Origin: Chloroflexota bacterium
GTDB taxonomy: Bacteria; Chloroflexota; Dehalococcoidia; Lucifugimonadales; UBA2985
DNA: 45,593 nucleotides
Direction: 5' to 3'
Assembly: GCA_027622595.1 (NCBI GenBank)
Contig: JAQBZZ010000008.1
Location: 1 to 45,593 of the forward strand
Shown here: in pieces, positions 36,646 to 45,593 of the stretch
How positions within the stretch are numbered: the stretch's first letter is position 1
Layout: every line of letters starts with the position of its first letter
Program-made: the position numbers and the translations under genes
The notes under the pieces: generated by a model
What the model saw: the letters and a program-made list of their open reading frames with translations, nothing else
Databases searched by the model: none
What the model was told of the DNA's origin: nothing

Positions 36646-36820
36646 ATTGTGTCAACGGCATAAGCACGATTCTAGCGGAACATCCCTTTTGCTCATTTAA
36701 CCTAACTCTATTGTATATTATACACGGCGTGTACGGTTCCCCTGCCCAAGGACGTGCTTAGACTCAGGGTCTGTTTCACTGCTGTTGGGTTGGGAGGGAT
36801 CACAGGATCCCGTACTGCAG

Positions 36821-37690
36821 TCAGGATAGCTCCACCCCAACGCGGTCCCAATACGCGTTCGCCAGCCGCTCCGTTACAGGCCCTGACAGACCTGGCCCAA
36901 CAGCGGCTCCAAATACCGAGACAGCTGGCACAACTCCGGTAACCACATTGGTCAGGAACACCTCGTCGGCCCCGGCAACACCCTCCGGCATCAGTGAGAG
37001 TTCGCTGACAAGAATTCCCAAGCGGCCCGCCTCCTCCAACACCGTTCGCCTAGCTATGCCTGGCAGAGCACCATCGCCCTCTGGGGGAGTGACCAACTCA
37101 CCCCTTATCACAGCGAAAATGTTGCTCGACGTCGCGCCCGTCAAGAACCCCCGGGTATTGCACATCAAGGCATCGTCCGCGCCGCAGCGTTGGGCACGGA
37201 GGCGCGCCACCACACCTTCGGCATAGGACAGCGACTTGATGCCAGCCAGGGGCGAGAGGTCGTTACGGCGTATATTCGAAAGAATCAGGCGGCGGCCCTG
37301 AGGCAGCGAGTCCAACGGCCCGTGCCAGGGCGTGACTCTCACCACCACAGATGGTGTTATGCCAGGCGTCACATCCAAGCCACGGCCGGGATCGATACCT
37401 CGCGTCACGGTGAGGCGCACCACAGAGTGCGGAAGCCCGTTGCGCAGTAATGCCTCGTGGATAGCATCGACCAACTCCTCGACCGGTGGCAGCTGTATGT
37501 ACAGTACACCGGCACCTCTTTGCAGCCTGGTCAGGTGGTCATCGAGGCGGAATATCCTGTCCCCGGATGCCACCATGGTCTCAAAAAGGCCGTCGGCAAG
37601 CGTAAACCCCCTATCCCGCAAGGACAAATGGGCATCTGCCTCTGGAACAAAACTCCCGTTGAGATAGACGATGGGATTCATCTCACTCAC
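36821..37690 (-). CDS. pabC: class IV aminotransferase (4-amino-4-deoxychorismate lyase-like)
   Basis: YLNGSFVPEADAHLSLRDRGFTLADGLFETMVASGDRIFRLDDHLTRLQRGAG...KSLSYAEGVVARLRAQRCGADDALMCNTRGFLTGATSSNIFAV; overlaps pabB. Confidence 0.88.
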   Translation of the reverse strand: MSEMNPIVYLNGSFVPEADAHLSLRDRGFTLADGLFETMVASGDRIFRLDDHLTRLQRGAGVLYIQLPPVEELVDAIHEALLRNGLPHSVVRLTVTRGIDPGRGLDVTPGITPSVVVRVTPWHGPLDSLPQGRRLILSNIRRNDLSPLAGIKSLSYAEGVVARLRAQRCGADDALMCNTRGFLTGATSSNIFAVIRGELVTPPEGDGALPGIARRTVLEEAGRLGILVSELSLMPEGVAGADEVFLTNVVTGVVPAVSVFGAAVGPGLSGPVTERLANAYWDRVGVELS

Positions 37691-39101
37691 TGAAGCTGAG
37701 GGCGCGGCGAAGGCCCATCCCTTTCTGCAACGTCTCCTGATACTCAGCCGATGGGTCCGAGTCGGCCACTATTCCTCCACCAACCTGAAGATAGACCTGA
37801 CCTCCGGTCAACACCAGGGTACGAATGGCGATACTGGTGCCCATGTCCCCGCCGAAAGAGATATAGCCGATTGCGCCGCAGTAAACGCCTCTGCGCACAG
37901 GCTCCAACTCCTCGATTATCTCCATGGAACGCAGCTTTGGGGCACCCGTCACGGAACCCCCTGGAAAGCACACCCGCAGCAGGTCCACCGCGTCCGCGGA
38001 TGGAAGCAGTTCGCCAGTGACGGTGGACACCAGGTGAAGCACAGTCGGATGCTGTTCCACGGTGAAAAGGCCTGTGACCTTCACTGAACCTATGCTGCAT
38101 ACCCGACCCACGTCGTTGCGTATCAAGTCTACAATCATCACGTTCTCTGCCCGTTCCTTCTCGCTAGCCAGCAGCTCCACAGAGTAGCGAGCTGTCTCCT
38201 CGGGAGTTGCACCCGCAGGGCGCGTCCCCTTGATGGGTCGCGCCCTCACCAGTTCCCGTTCAAGGTGGAGGAACTCCTCTGGTGAAGCGCTGAGAACCTT
38301 CACCTCCGGAAACCCCAGGTATGCAGCGAAGGGCGCAGGGTTGAAGCTGCGCAGTCTCAGGTAGAGACCCCACGGGTCCCCCTGGAACGGGGCCTGAAAA
38401 CGCTGCGACAGGTTCACCTGGTACGAGTCTCCCGCGGCCAGGTACTCCTTCACCCGCCCAACAGCGGCCTCATATGTCGCCGACGTGAAGTTGGAACGCA
38501 GAGATACAGGAGCAACATATCCTGGCGATTGAGTTGCAGGCGACCCTCCCTTAATGCGCTCCATAATCTCACTCGCACGACTACCGGCCCGCTCCGCGGT
38601 GCCCTCCGGCAGACCTGAGGAAAAAAGGCATCCCAGACCGGTGTCACTGTCGTAGGCCAGCGCCCAGTCGTACAGACCAAGGTACATTTCAGGTAGGCCG
38701 AGGTCGTCGTCCGCCCACGAGGGGAGACGTTCCAGGTGTCTGCCCAGATCATAGCCCCAGTAGCCTAAAGCGCCACCCTGGAAGGGAGGCAGCCCCGGCA
38801 CCTGCTCGACGTGGTATCTCCGCAGTAGGCCCTGTAGAGTTGACCAGGGGTCGCCCTCTACCTCTTCGCAAACGCCATCGTGCTCCAGAGTGACCCGGCG
38901 ACCGCGGCTGCGTACCACCAGAAACGGGTCGGCCGTAAGATAAGAAAAACGGTTTCCAGACGCGCCCGGCATGGCGCCGTCCAGCAGAGCAGGGCTTGGC
39001 ATATCCTGGAACGCAGGAAACAACTGAGCAGGGTGTGGAATCTGGCCCAGGTCATAGACAATAGGGCTGGAGCCAGTTTGCAGGGTCGACAACACTTTCA
39101 A
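37683..39101 (-). CDS. pabB: aminodeoxychorismate synthase component I (anthranilate synthase component I family)
   Basis: YLAAGDSYQVNLSQRFQAPF...RPIKGTRPAGATPEETARYSVELLASEKERAENVMIVDLIRNDVGRVC...FPGGSVTGAPKLRSMEIIEELEPVRRGVYCGAIGYIS. Confidence 0.93.
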   Translation of the reverse strand: MKVLSTLQTGSSPIVYDLGQIPHPAQLFPAFQDMPSPALLDGAMPGASGNRFSYLTADPFLVVRSRGRRVTLEHDGVCEEVEGDPWSTLQGLLRRYHVEQVPGLPPFQGGALGYWGYDLGRHLERLPSWADDDLGLPEMYLGLYDWALAYDSDTGLGCLFSSGLPEGTAERAGSRASEIMERIKGGSPATQSPGYVAPVSLRSNFTSATYEAAVGRVKEYLAAGDSYQVNLSQRFQAPFQGDPWGLYLRLRSFNPAPFAAYLGFPEVKVLSASPEEFLHLERELVRARPIKGTRPAGATPEETARYSVELLASEKERAENVMIVDLIRNDVGRVCSIGSVKVTGLFTVEQHPTVLHLVSTVTGELLPSADAVDLLRVCFPGGSVTGAPKLRSMEIIEELEPVRRGVYCGAIGYISFGGDMGTSIAIRTLVLTGGQVYLQVGGGIVADSDPSAEYQETLQKGMGLRRALSFSE

Positions 39102-39125
39102 GATATGGGACTCAGGCTACACAGC

Positions 39126-40070
39126 CTACTCTTCATCCTGATCCGCCAGGAAGTGCTCCGCATCGATGGCTGACATGCACCCGGTTCCCGCGGCAGTTAT
39201 GGCTTGCCGGTAGACCCAGTCCTGAACATCGCCACTGGCAAACACCCCTGGCACGCTGGTGCATGTCCCCTGGTGGGTGACAATGTACCCGGCCTCATTT
39301 ATCTCCAACTGACCCAAGAACGGTTCGGTGTTGGGTTTATGTCCTATGGCCATGAAGACGCCATCTATGGACCGCTCGGTGACCTCATTTGTCTTGACGT
39401 TACGGAGCTTAACCCGCTTTACCTCCCCCTCTTCGACTCCCAGTATCTCCTCGATTACCGTATCCCATATGAAATCTATCTTGGGATTGCTGGAGCCTCT
39501 CTCCTGCATAATCTTGGAGGCGCGGAGTTGGTCCCGCCGGTGGACTACGTGTACTTTACTGGCGAACTTGGTGAGGAAGGTTGCCTCCTCCATTGCCGTA
39601 TCACCACCGCCTACAACTATGAGTTCCTTGTCCCTGAAGAAAAAACCGTCACAGGTGGCGCAGGCCGATACCCCCCGTCCCATGAGTTCCGACTCACCCG
39701 GAACTCCCAGGAGCATTGCGGTGGCACCGGAAGCGATAATTACAGTTTTGGCGTAGTAGTAGTCCTCCTCGTCCACCTCTATGCGGAACGGACGCTTGGA
39801 GAAGTCCACCGCGGTCACATTGCCGTTGACGTACCTGGCCCCAAACCGCTCTGCCTGGGCCTTGAACTTGACCATCAGGTCCGGCCCAAGAATACCCTCT
39901 GGAAACCCCGGGTAGTTCTCAACGTCGGTCGTTATAGTAAGCTGTCCCCCTGGGGTGGCACCCTCTATGACAAGTGGATTGAGCTCAGCCCTGGAAGCGT
40001 AGAGGGCGGCGGTATCTCCCGCTGGCCCTGAGCCAATGATCAGTATATTTTCTACCCGGTTTTCACTCAC
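39126..40070 (-). CDS. trxB: thioredoxin reductase
   Basis: NILIIGSGPAGDTAALYASRAELNPLVIEGATPGGQLTITTDVENYPGFPEGI...GRGVSACATCDGFFFRDKELIVVGGGDTAMEEA...GVFASGDVQDWVYRQAITAAGTGCMSAIDAEHFL; GTG start at 40070 preferred over 40097. Confidence 0.96.
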   Translation of the reverse strand: MSENRVENILIIGSGPAGDTAALYASRAELNPLVIEGATPGGQLTITTDVENYPGFPEGILGPDLMVKFKAQAERFGARYVNGNVTAVDFSKRPFRIEVDEEDYYYAKTVIIASGATAMLLGVPGESELMGRGVSACATCDGFFFRDKELIVVGGGDTAMEEATFLTKFASKVHVVHRRDQLRASKIMQERGSSNPKIDFIWDTVIEEILGVEEGEVKRVKLRNVKTNEVTERSIDGVFMAIGHKPNTEPFLGQLEINEAGYIVTHQGTCTSVPGVFASGDVQDWVYRQAITAAGTGCMSAIDAEHFLADQDEE

Positions 40071-40159
40071 GATTCCTCTCCCATACAGCGATGACACGCA
40101 CTAGACTTACACCATATTTGGATGCGCCTTGAATGTTCAAGGTTCCAAAATAAGCCGGG

Positions 40160-41563
40160 TCAGCTCCGGTAGTGGTATCTACCTTCCACACGGTCCTTGT
40201 TCAGACGCCGTTTGAGGTGTAGACCCTCCAAGATAAACTCCATTGCCGATGCAATGAGCTCGTGGGTATTGTCCGCACCCAATCGCTTGATAGGCCCATC
40301 GAACCCCTCTATCTCTCCAAGCAACGACACGTACTCGGACGAAGGCCTATCACTGCCCGTTTCCACCACCATGCCTTCCTCGAAGCCCTGGATAATGCCT
40401 CCCAATTCTTCCACATCTACGTAGCGCCCAAATATGTTGAGCACCGCCTTCTTGGTGAGGTCCTCCAGTATCCTTCCCTCCCGGCCATCGTCAAGGGTCT
40501 CCAGTTCAATCTTTCCCATAGTGGATGGAACAATGGCAGCCAGATCGCTTATCCGCGGCACGACCTTCTCTTCCTGAAGCAGGAGGCTCCGGCGATAGGC
40601 ATTGCTGATTACGCTCTCATAGTTGGCTATGGATACCCTCACGCTCACTCCTGAGCGCTGGTTTATATCCCCGCTGCGGCGCGCAAGGCTGGTTATCTCG
40701 GCTATTATCTCCTTCATATACCGGGGAACAATCACCTTATTCTCCATATCAGGGAAGACCGTCATCTCCTGGTCCATGATCCGTATCTCGTCCTCTGGAA
40801 ACCTGGGGTAGTGGGTGCGGATCTGAGCACCATAGCGGTCCTTGAGGGGAGTGATAATACGTCCGCGGTTGGTATAGTCTTCAGGGTTGGCGCTTGCTAT
40901 CATATACATGTCCAGAGGTAGACGGATCCGGTAACCCTTGATCTGTATATCCTTCTCCTCCATCAGGTTGAACAGGCTCACCTGTATCCGTTCCGCCAGA
41001 TCCGGCAGTTCGTTGATGGAGAAGATTCCACGGTTGGTCCGCGGGATCAGGCCAAAGTGGACGGTCAGCTCGTCGGAGAGATAGCGGCCCTCTGCAACCT
41101 TGATCGGGTCAACCTCTCCAATCAGGTCTGCCACGGCAATGTCCGGGGTCGCCAGCTTTTCAGCGTACCTTGCCTCCCTTGGCAGCCACGCTATGGCCAC
41201 CTCGTCCCCCATCTCCGCCACCTTTTCGTGGCAGGCCCTACAGATAGGAGCAAAGGGGTTGTCGTTGATCTCACAACCGGCGATGTAGGGTATCTCTTCG
41301 TCCAACAGGCTGACCAGTGCCCGTATGAGCCTCGACTTGGCCTGCCCCCGTTCTCCCAGAAGAATAATATCCTGTCCGGCCAGGATGGCGTTCTCCACTT
41401 CGGGGATGACGGTGTCGGCGTAGCCTATTATCCCAGGGAATAACTCCTCTTTGGCCACAATCTTTTTAATCAGATTGCGCCTGATCTCTTCTCGTACCCC
41501 GACTACTTGATAGCCGCTCTTCTTTAGCTCTTTGAGGGATTTCGCCTGACCGGCAGAGGTCAT
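40160..41563 (-). CDS. AAA ATPase of the magnesium-chelatase ChlI/MoxR-like group
   Basis: ELFPGIIGYADTVIPEVENAILAGQDIILLGERGQAKSRLIRALVSLLDEEIPYIAGCEIND...RGIFSINELPDLAERIQVSLFNLMEEKDIQIKGYRIRLPLDMYMIASANPEDYTNRGRIITPLKDRYGAQIRTHYP. Confidence 0.85.
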   Translation of the reverse strand: MTSAGQAKSLKELKKSGYQVVGVREEIRRNLIKKIVAKEELFPGIIGYADTVIPEVENAILAGQDIILLGERGQAKSRLIRALVSLLDEEIPYIAGCEINDNPFAPICRACHEKVAEMGDEVAIAWLPREARYAEKLATPDIAVADLIGEVDPIKVAEGRYLSDELTVHFGLIPRTNRGIFSINELPDLAERIQVSLFNLMEEKDIQIKGYRIRLPLDMYMIASANPEDYTNRGRIITPLKDRYGAQIRTHYPRFPEDEIRIMDQEMTVFPDMENKVIVPRYMKEIIAEITSLARRSGDINQRSGVSVRVSIANYESVISNAYRRSLLLQEEKVVPRISDLAAIVPSTMGKIELETLDDGREGRILEDLTKKAVLNIFGRYVDVEELGGIIQGFEEGMVVETGSDRPSSEYVSLLGEIEGFDGPIKRLGADNTHELIASAMEFILEGLHLKRRLNKDRVEGRYHYRS

Positions 41564-41735
41564 ACTGCCCTCCCTGATATATCTAGTTAGGGTGGAATTA
41601 TCACATCATAATACAATAGCAGACAAAGTGAAATGGAAGGTCGTGAGTATACCGTGACCCTTTCGGACGGGGATTTTCCAGGGCACTTTCACAAGATACC
41701 CATAAGACCTGGAGATGCCGGGCTACCTTGTTTAA

Positions 41736-41774
41736 GTGTGGTGACGTAGCCCATTATGGGCTACGTCACCACAC
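41736..41774. repeat. perfect 18-bp inverted repeat with 3-nt loop in a divergent intergenic region
   Basis: GTGTGGTGACGTAGCCCA-TTA-TGGGCTACGTCACCACAC. Confidence 0.9.
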
Positions 41775-41820
41775 ATGCCCTTGATGCATGATGTCATAGC
41801 TTAGGGGTAAGGAGTAAAAC

Positions 41821-42798
41821 ATGGCGAGTATGGAGGACCTCTGTATATCAATAGACATTGGCGGCACCAAAATGAGGGTGGCCGTGATAGACAGGTCCGG
41901 CACTCTCCTCCAGAGAGATGAGGAGCCTACTCTGGCCCATCAGGGTCGAGAGCAGACCGTGGAACGGCTGACCCGAATAATAGCCAAACTTATTTCCTTA
42001 ACCGGGAATGGGAAGCTGGTGGCAATAGGAGCATCACTGGCCGGCCCTGTAGACCCGGATGCCGGCACAATGAACAGTCCGCCGAACCTTCCGGGATGGG
42101 ACGGTTTCTCTCTTAAACCCCTTCTGGAGCAAACGTTCAATCTCCCCATGTGGGCCGCCAACGATGCCACGCTTGGCGCCATTGGTGAACACTCCTACGG
42201 CATCGGCCAAGGGGTCACAAATATGCTCTATCTCACCGTGAGCACCGGCATTGGCGGAGGCATCATCGTGGACAACAGTCCAATGCTGGGAGTCAGGGGA
42301 TTTGCCGGGGAGCTGGGACATATGAGCATAGACAGGAATGGCCCCATATGTACATGTGGCAATGTCGGTTGCCTGGAGACCTTTGCCTCCGGCACTGCCG
42401 TAGCCAAATTTGCACGGGAGCGACTGGAAGGCGGGCAGGATAGCCTGATTCGAAAGGTCGTGGATGGAGACCTTGCTATGGTCAACTCCAAGATGGTGAT
42501 GGACGCCGCAGGTCAGGGCGACCCATTGGCAGTGGAGCTGGTAGAACAGTTCGCCAGCAACCTGGGACTGGGCTTAGTCAACCTGATGCACATCTTCGAC
42601 CCCCAGATGATAATCCTGGGAGGAGGGGTCAGCCAGAGTTATCAGGTCTATTCAGCGGCGCTTGATGTGGCGATCCGACGCCATGTAATGGCTCACCTCA
42701 GAGAGCGCATCAACGTTGTGGTCTCCACATTGGGAGACGACGCCTCGCTTTTAGGAGCGGCTCACCTAGCCTTTCAGCGAGGAGGACGCGGGGTGTGA
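41821..42798 (+). CDS. ROK-family sugar kinase (glucokinase-like)
   Basis: CISIDIGGTKMRVAVIDRSGTLL...GASLAGPVDPDAGTMNSPPNLPGWDGFSL...WAANDATLGAIGEHSYG...LTVSTGIGGGIIVD...GHMSIDRNGPICTCGNVGCLETFASG. Confidence 0.94.
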   Translation: MASMEDLCISIDIGGTKMRVAVIDRSGTLLQRDEEPTLAHQGREQTVERLTRIIAKLISLTGNGKLVAIGASLAGPVDPDAGTMNSPPNLPGWDGFSLKPLLEQTFNLPMWAANDATLGAIGEHSYGIGQGVTNMLYLTVSTGIGGGIIVDNSPMLGVRGFAGELGHMSIDRNGPICTCGNVGCLETFASGTAVAKFARERLEGGQDSLIRKVVDGDLAMVNSKMVMDAAGQGDPLAVELVEQFASNLGLGLVNLMHIFDPQMIILGGGVSQSYQVYSAALDVAIRRHVMAHLRERINVVVSTLGDDASLLGAAHLAFQRGGRGV

Positions 42799-43718
42799 AC
42801 ACCGGAAGTGAAGCTCATGATTTCGTCGCCGGCCTCCAGGCTTTCCAGGGCTTCCTGGGCCGCTTCCACCGCCACATCGTCTGAAGACTTGAGGCAGTGG
42901 AGCAGAGCTTTTCTGGCCAGACTCCCGCCGATAGCGCCAACCGCAGATATGGCTGACACCTGCGTTTGACGGTCATCATCCTGGAACAATGCTATCAGGT
43001 GAGGCACTGTCGGCTCCTCTCCCATCGCTCCACAGGCATTGGATGCCTCGTAGCGCATGGCCGGGTCAGGGTTACGAAGCTCCGCCAGGATGGTTGGCAA
43101 CCATCGGGGATCACAGCTCTTCCCCATGGCGTACACGGCACTATATCTCATCTCAATCTGCTCACTTACGTAAGCATCTTGAATGATTTGCTGAACATCA
43201 GCCGTGTTGAAAGGAGCGACCGCCTCTATAGCCCGCCTCCTGACCTCCTGGCTCTCCCTGCTGTTCTGGATGGTTTGCATTAGAAATTCCTTGATCTTTC
43301 CAACATCCTTTTCCAGCATTTTCCCAATCTGTGACAAAGCAGCGAATTTGCCCAGAGCCATCGCGGCTGCGGACCTGACATTTTCAGATGGGTCCTCCCT
43401 TAACATAGTTATCAAGGGAGTCAGCAAAGCCCGGCCATCGCATTCCCATAGCCCTTCTATGGCCTTTGCTCGGACCTCCGGGTTCTCATCACCGAGACAA
43501 AACCGAAAGAGGTCGTTGAACTCAGCATCAAGATTGTCCTCGGACAGATCTATCAGTCGCCCCAATAGGTCTTCCTTTCGGACAGCATCTATACCAGGCC
43601 ACACGTCACGCAGTAGTGCCAAGTCCTCTGGAGCCATGTCTGAAAGGCTCATTAGGTCTGCGTTCCGCAAAGGCCGCTCATTGTCGGCTAAGTCATCCAA
43701 ATACTGCTCAAGGGTCAC
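42774..43718 (-). CDS. HEAT-repeat protein
   Basis: Repeated LGDENPEVRAKAIEGLWECDG, REDPSENVRSAAAMALGKFA, NPDPAMRYEASNACGAMG, DDRQTQVSAISAVGAIGG units; convergent 25-nt overlap with the ROK gene. Confidence 0.88.
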   Translation of the reverse strand: MTLEQYLDDLADNERPLRNADLMSLSDMAPEDLALLRDVWPGIDAVRKEDLLGRLIDLSEDNLDAEFNDLFRFCLGDENPEVRAKAIEGLWECDGRALLTPLITMLREDPSENVRSAAAMALGKFAALSQIGKMLEKDVGKIKEFLMQTIQNSRESQEVRRRAIEAVAPFNTADVQQIIQDAYVSEQIEMRYSAVYAMGKSCDPRWLPTILAELRNPDPAMRYEASNACGAMGEEPTVPHLIALFQDDDRQTQVSAISAVGAIGGSLARKALLHCLKSSDDVAVEAAQEALESLEAGDEIMSFTSGVHTPRPPR

Positions 43719-43931
43719 CTAGGAGATACCCCCTTATCCTCTTGCAATTATAACCATGTACATACGTGAGATGCCAGGAAGATATGCTCCAATTCTAGCC
43801 CGTGCTCCGAACGTGGTCAACATGTAAAAGGCATACAAGTATTGGACTATTTCCACCTCTAATGAAGCATATGGTATCACTTTACGCCTAATTAGCCCAA
43901 ACAATTTGCATGTTAATAGATTAATTGTTAA

Positions 43932-44029
43932 AGTGAGATTAAAGCTACTTTCATCTCACTGAAGAGGGCTTATTAGTCTAACGACAGACCAATATCAGCA
44001 GGAAAATAGGTGAGATATGACCTATCTCA
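43932..44029. promoter_or_regulatory. paired TGAGAT/ATCTCA inverted repeats in the leader of the kinase/regulator operon
   Basis: AGTGAGAT(43932-43939)...ATCTCACT(43953-43960) and TGAGATA(44011-44017)...TATCTCA(44023-44029); the second spans the ATG at 44017. Confidence 0.5.
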
Positions 44030-44772
44030 GCAGTCAGCCCCGGTTTGGGGAAGCACCAATCTCTCCAACCCTGGATGAATTAATAAAGTTTCTGCAGGAG
44101 TCCATAGCACCCGGGATCGTACGAGTCATGATTTCTGAGTCTGGAGAGGCCCTTCCCTGTGTTTGCACTCGCCAACACCCTAATAACCTCTACTCTGGTA
44201 TCACTCATCCTCTCGCCTTTGAGATAGAACCCGTTCCCTCCTGTCCTTTGCTATCCCAGGGCGTGTGGACCATTCTGTGTGAGAGGGGGGCCACCCCTCA
44301 AGCCAATGGTGAGATTCTGTGTGCTGTCGCCTCAGTAGCGGGGCTTGGCTCCCTGGCGGTGCAGGCAGAGATATCACACTTCGCCAGACAGGATTTTCGC
44401 TACCGACGCTTCTGTTGTAGAGCGCTTCATCTTGCTCTCCTCTCAGCTATCAACCTCATGGAGGGTCAACGTGCGCTGGAGAGAGTACATGAAAGAGATG
44501 AACAGGTACGTCACCTGGTGCATTCCAATGCTCTTGCACGGAAAGAGGAGAGAGAGCGCCTCTCACGGCAACTACACGACAGTGTAATACAGAGTATGGT
44601 CTCCGCGTTTCACATGGTAGAGGCCATCAGAGAGATGGGCACGCATGAGCCGGAACATGCTGCCGTCCTCCAGATAGCCGAGGGTCTCTTGAGCCAAACA
44701 ATAAGGGAAATCAGGGGAATCATAAATGTCCTGCATACAGCAACTCCCGAGCCGGAGATACATGACCGGTAA
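44017..44772 (+). CDS. histidine-kinase-like protein with HisKA_3-type DHp region but no HATPase domain
   Basis: C-terminal EERERLSRQLHDSVIQSMVSAFHMVEAIREM...LSQTIREIRGIINVLHT resembles the NarL-partner DHp helices; stops about 20 residues later. Confidence 0.75.
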   Translation: MTYLSSQPRFGEAPISPTLDELIKFLQESIAPGIVRVMISESGEALPCVCTRQHPNNLYSGITHPLAFEIEPVPSCPLLSQGVWTILCERGATPQANGEILCAVASVAGLGSLAVQAEISHFARQDFRYRRFCCRALHLALLSAINLMEGQRALERVHERDEQVRHLVHSNALARKEERERLSRQLHDSVIQSMVSAFHMVEAIREMGTHEPEHAAVLQIAEGLLSQTIREIRGIINVLHTATPEPEIHDR

Positions 44773-45493
44773 CGATAATGTGCAAGACCACTCCCCAGAC
44801 TCCGGTGGAGGACAGAAGATGGAAATGAAAAAGATCAGGGTTCTCCTGGTGGACGATCACCCAGTTGTGAGGGCTGGTCTGGCAGCAACCGTTGGGATGG
44901 ACCCGGCACTGGAGGTGGTGGGAGAGGCAGGAGATGGGCTTGAGGCAATACAACTGGCACTGGAGTTGAAGCCAGACGTGGTTCTCATGGACCTGCGATT
45001 ACCCAGACTGGATGGTCTTCAGGCTACCAGGGAAATCAGGAGCGCTCAGCCCAACACCGCCGTCATCATTCTTTCCGCATACAACGATAATTCATATGTG
45101 CTACAGGCCAACGATGCGGGAGCAGGAGGGTACATCGTCAAGGACGCTCCGGGCGCACACATACGCCATACCATCAAGGCAGTTCACAATGGGGAAGCTC
45201 CGAAGGTATCTTCCATTGCACATCCGTACCACCAAAAAACCGCATCAGATTTGGACCTGTTTCATCATTATGAAGCCCAACCTGCCCAACCTCGCCACCC
45301 CTTAACCCCAAGAGAGATGGATGCATTGAGGCTGCTGGTTGAGGGGTTTACCAATAAAGCCATCGCAGGAAAGCTTTTCATCTCCGAAGTAACAGCCAAG
45401 AAGCACGTCCAGAGCATCATCGCAAAGCTGGATGCCTGCGACAGAACTGAAGCCGCCGTCAAAGCCATCAGAGCCGGACTTCTGAGCGTGTAG
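44762..45493 (+). CDS. NarL/FixJ-family response regulator (REC + LuxR HTH)
   Basis: IRVLLVDDHPVVRAGLAATVGMDPALEVVGEAGDG...VVLMDLRLPRLDGLQATREI...LTPREMDALRLLVEGFTNKAIAGKLFISEVTAKKHVQSIIAKLDA; 11-nt overlap (ATGACCGGTAA) with the kinase stop. Confidence 0.95.
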   Translation: MTGNDNVQDHSPDSGGGQKMEMKKIRVLLVDDHPVVRAGLAATVGMDPALEVVGEAGDGLEAIQLALELKPDVVLMDLRLPRLDGLQATREIRSAQPNTAVIILSAYNDNSYVLQANDAGAGGYIVKDAPGAHIRHTIKAVHNGEAPKVSSIAHPYHQKTASDLDLFHHYEAQPAQPRHPLTPREMDALRLLVEGFTNKAIAGKLFISEVTAKKHVQSIIAKLDACDRTEAAVKAIRAGLLSV

Positions 45494-45593
45494 AGCAGCT
45501 TCAAGTGAACCGTCCCCGTCCAATTTACAGGGCTTTCATGTACTAGGTGGTATCGGCTGACAGAATAGGGTAAACTGTTCGAGCGATTCTCCG

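Noticed and set aside
39204-40031. 275-aa plus-strand ORF opposite trxB
   Set aside because: Shadow ORF of a conserved gene.

Overview
The window is a mostly housekeeping stretch of bacterial chromosome. Gene content and style suggest Chloroflexota/Dehalococcoidia, but that is a low-confidence inference. The left edge (about 1-4.1 kb) is a mobile-element scar: two IS3-type transposase fragments on opposite strands, a complete IS21-type istA/istB pair, and a pRiA4b ORF-3-like gene whose 3' end runs into istB. The rest encodes: polyprenyl synthetase; MetG; RsmI; a beta-propeller lipoprotein; LepA; OppD/OppF ATPases; tRNA-Leu(TAG) and tRNA-Lys(CTT); a 4-OT tautomerase; a metallophosphoesterase; ThiL, TsaE, TsaB and Ndk; RsfS; MnmA; a UbiE-like methyltransferase; an RNase HII-YraN fusion; an FmdB zinc ribbon; ThiE; a Cys-type CcmE; a divergent anti-sigma/ECF sigma pair; KorB/KorA; citrate synthase; a MidA-type methyltransferase; NadE; split EamA halves; an Lrp/AsnC regulator; PabC/PabB; TrxB; a ChlI/MoxR-like ATPase; a ROK kinase; a HEAT-repeat protein; and a DHp-only kinase with a NarL-type regulator. 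The most interesting points are: (1) a cassette at 20481-22214 carrying an NDT/TIR-like 'DLTxxNxNVxYELG' protein, apparently split by a +1 shift at a G6 run, coupled to mnmA and followed by a 16-codon relic of the next methyltransferase gene; (2) an RNase HII-YraN fusion interrupted by one in-frame TAG and lacking a canonical upstream start; (3) a perfect 38-bp palindrome at 4410-4447; (4) a histidine-kinase-like protein with no ATPase domain beside an intact response regulator; (5) several inverted or tandem repeats in divergent promoter regions. None of these can be called a proven new system from sequence reading alone.
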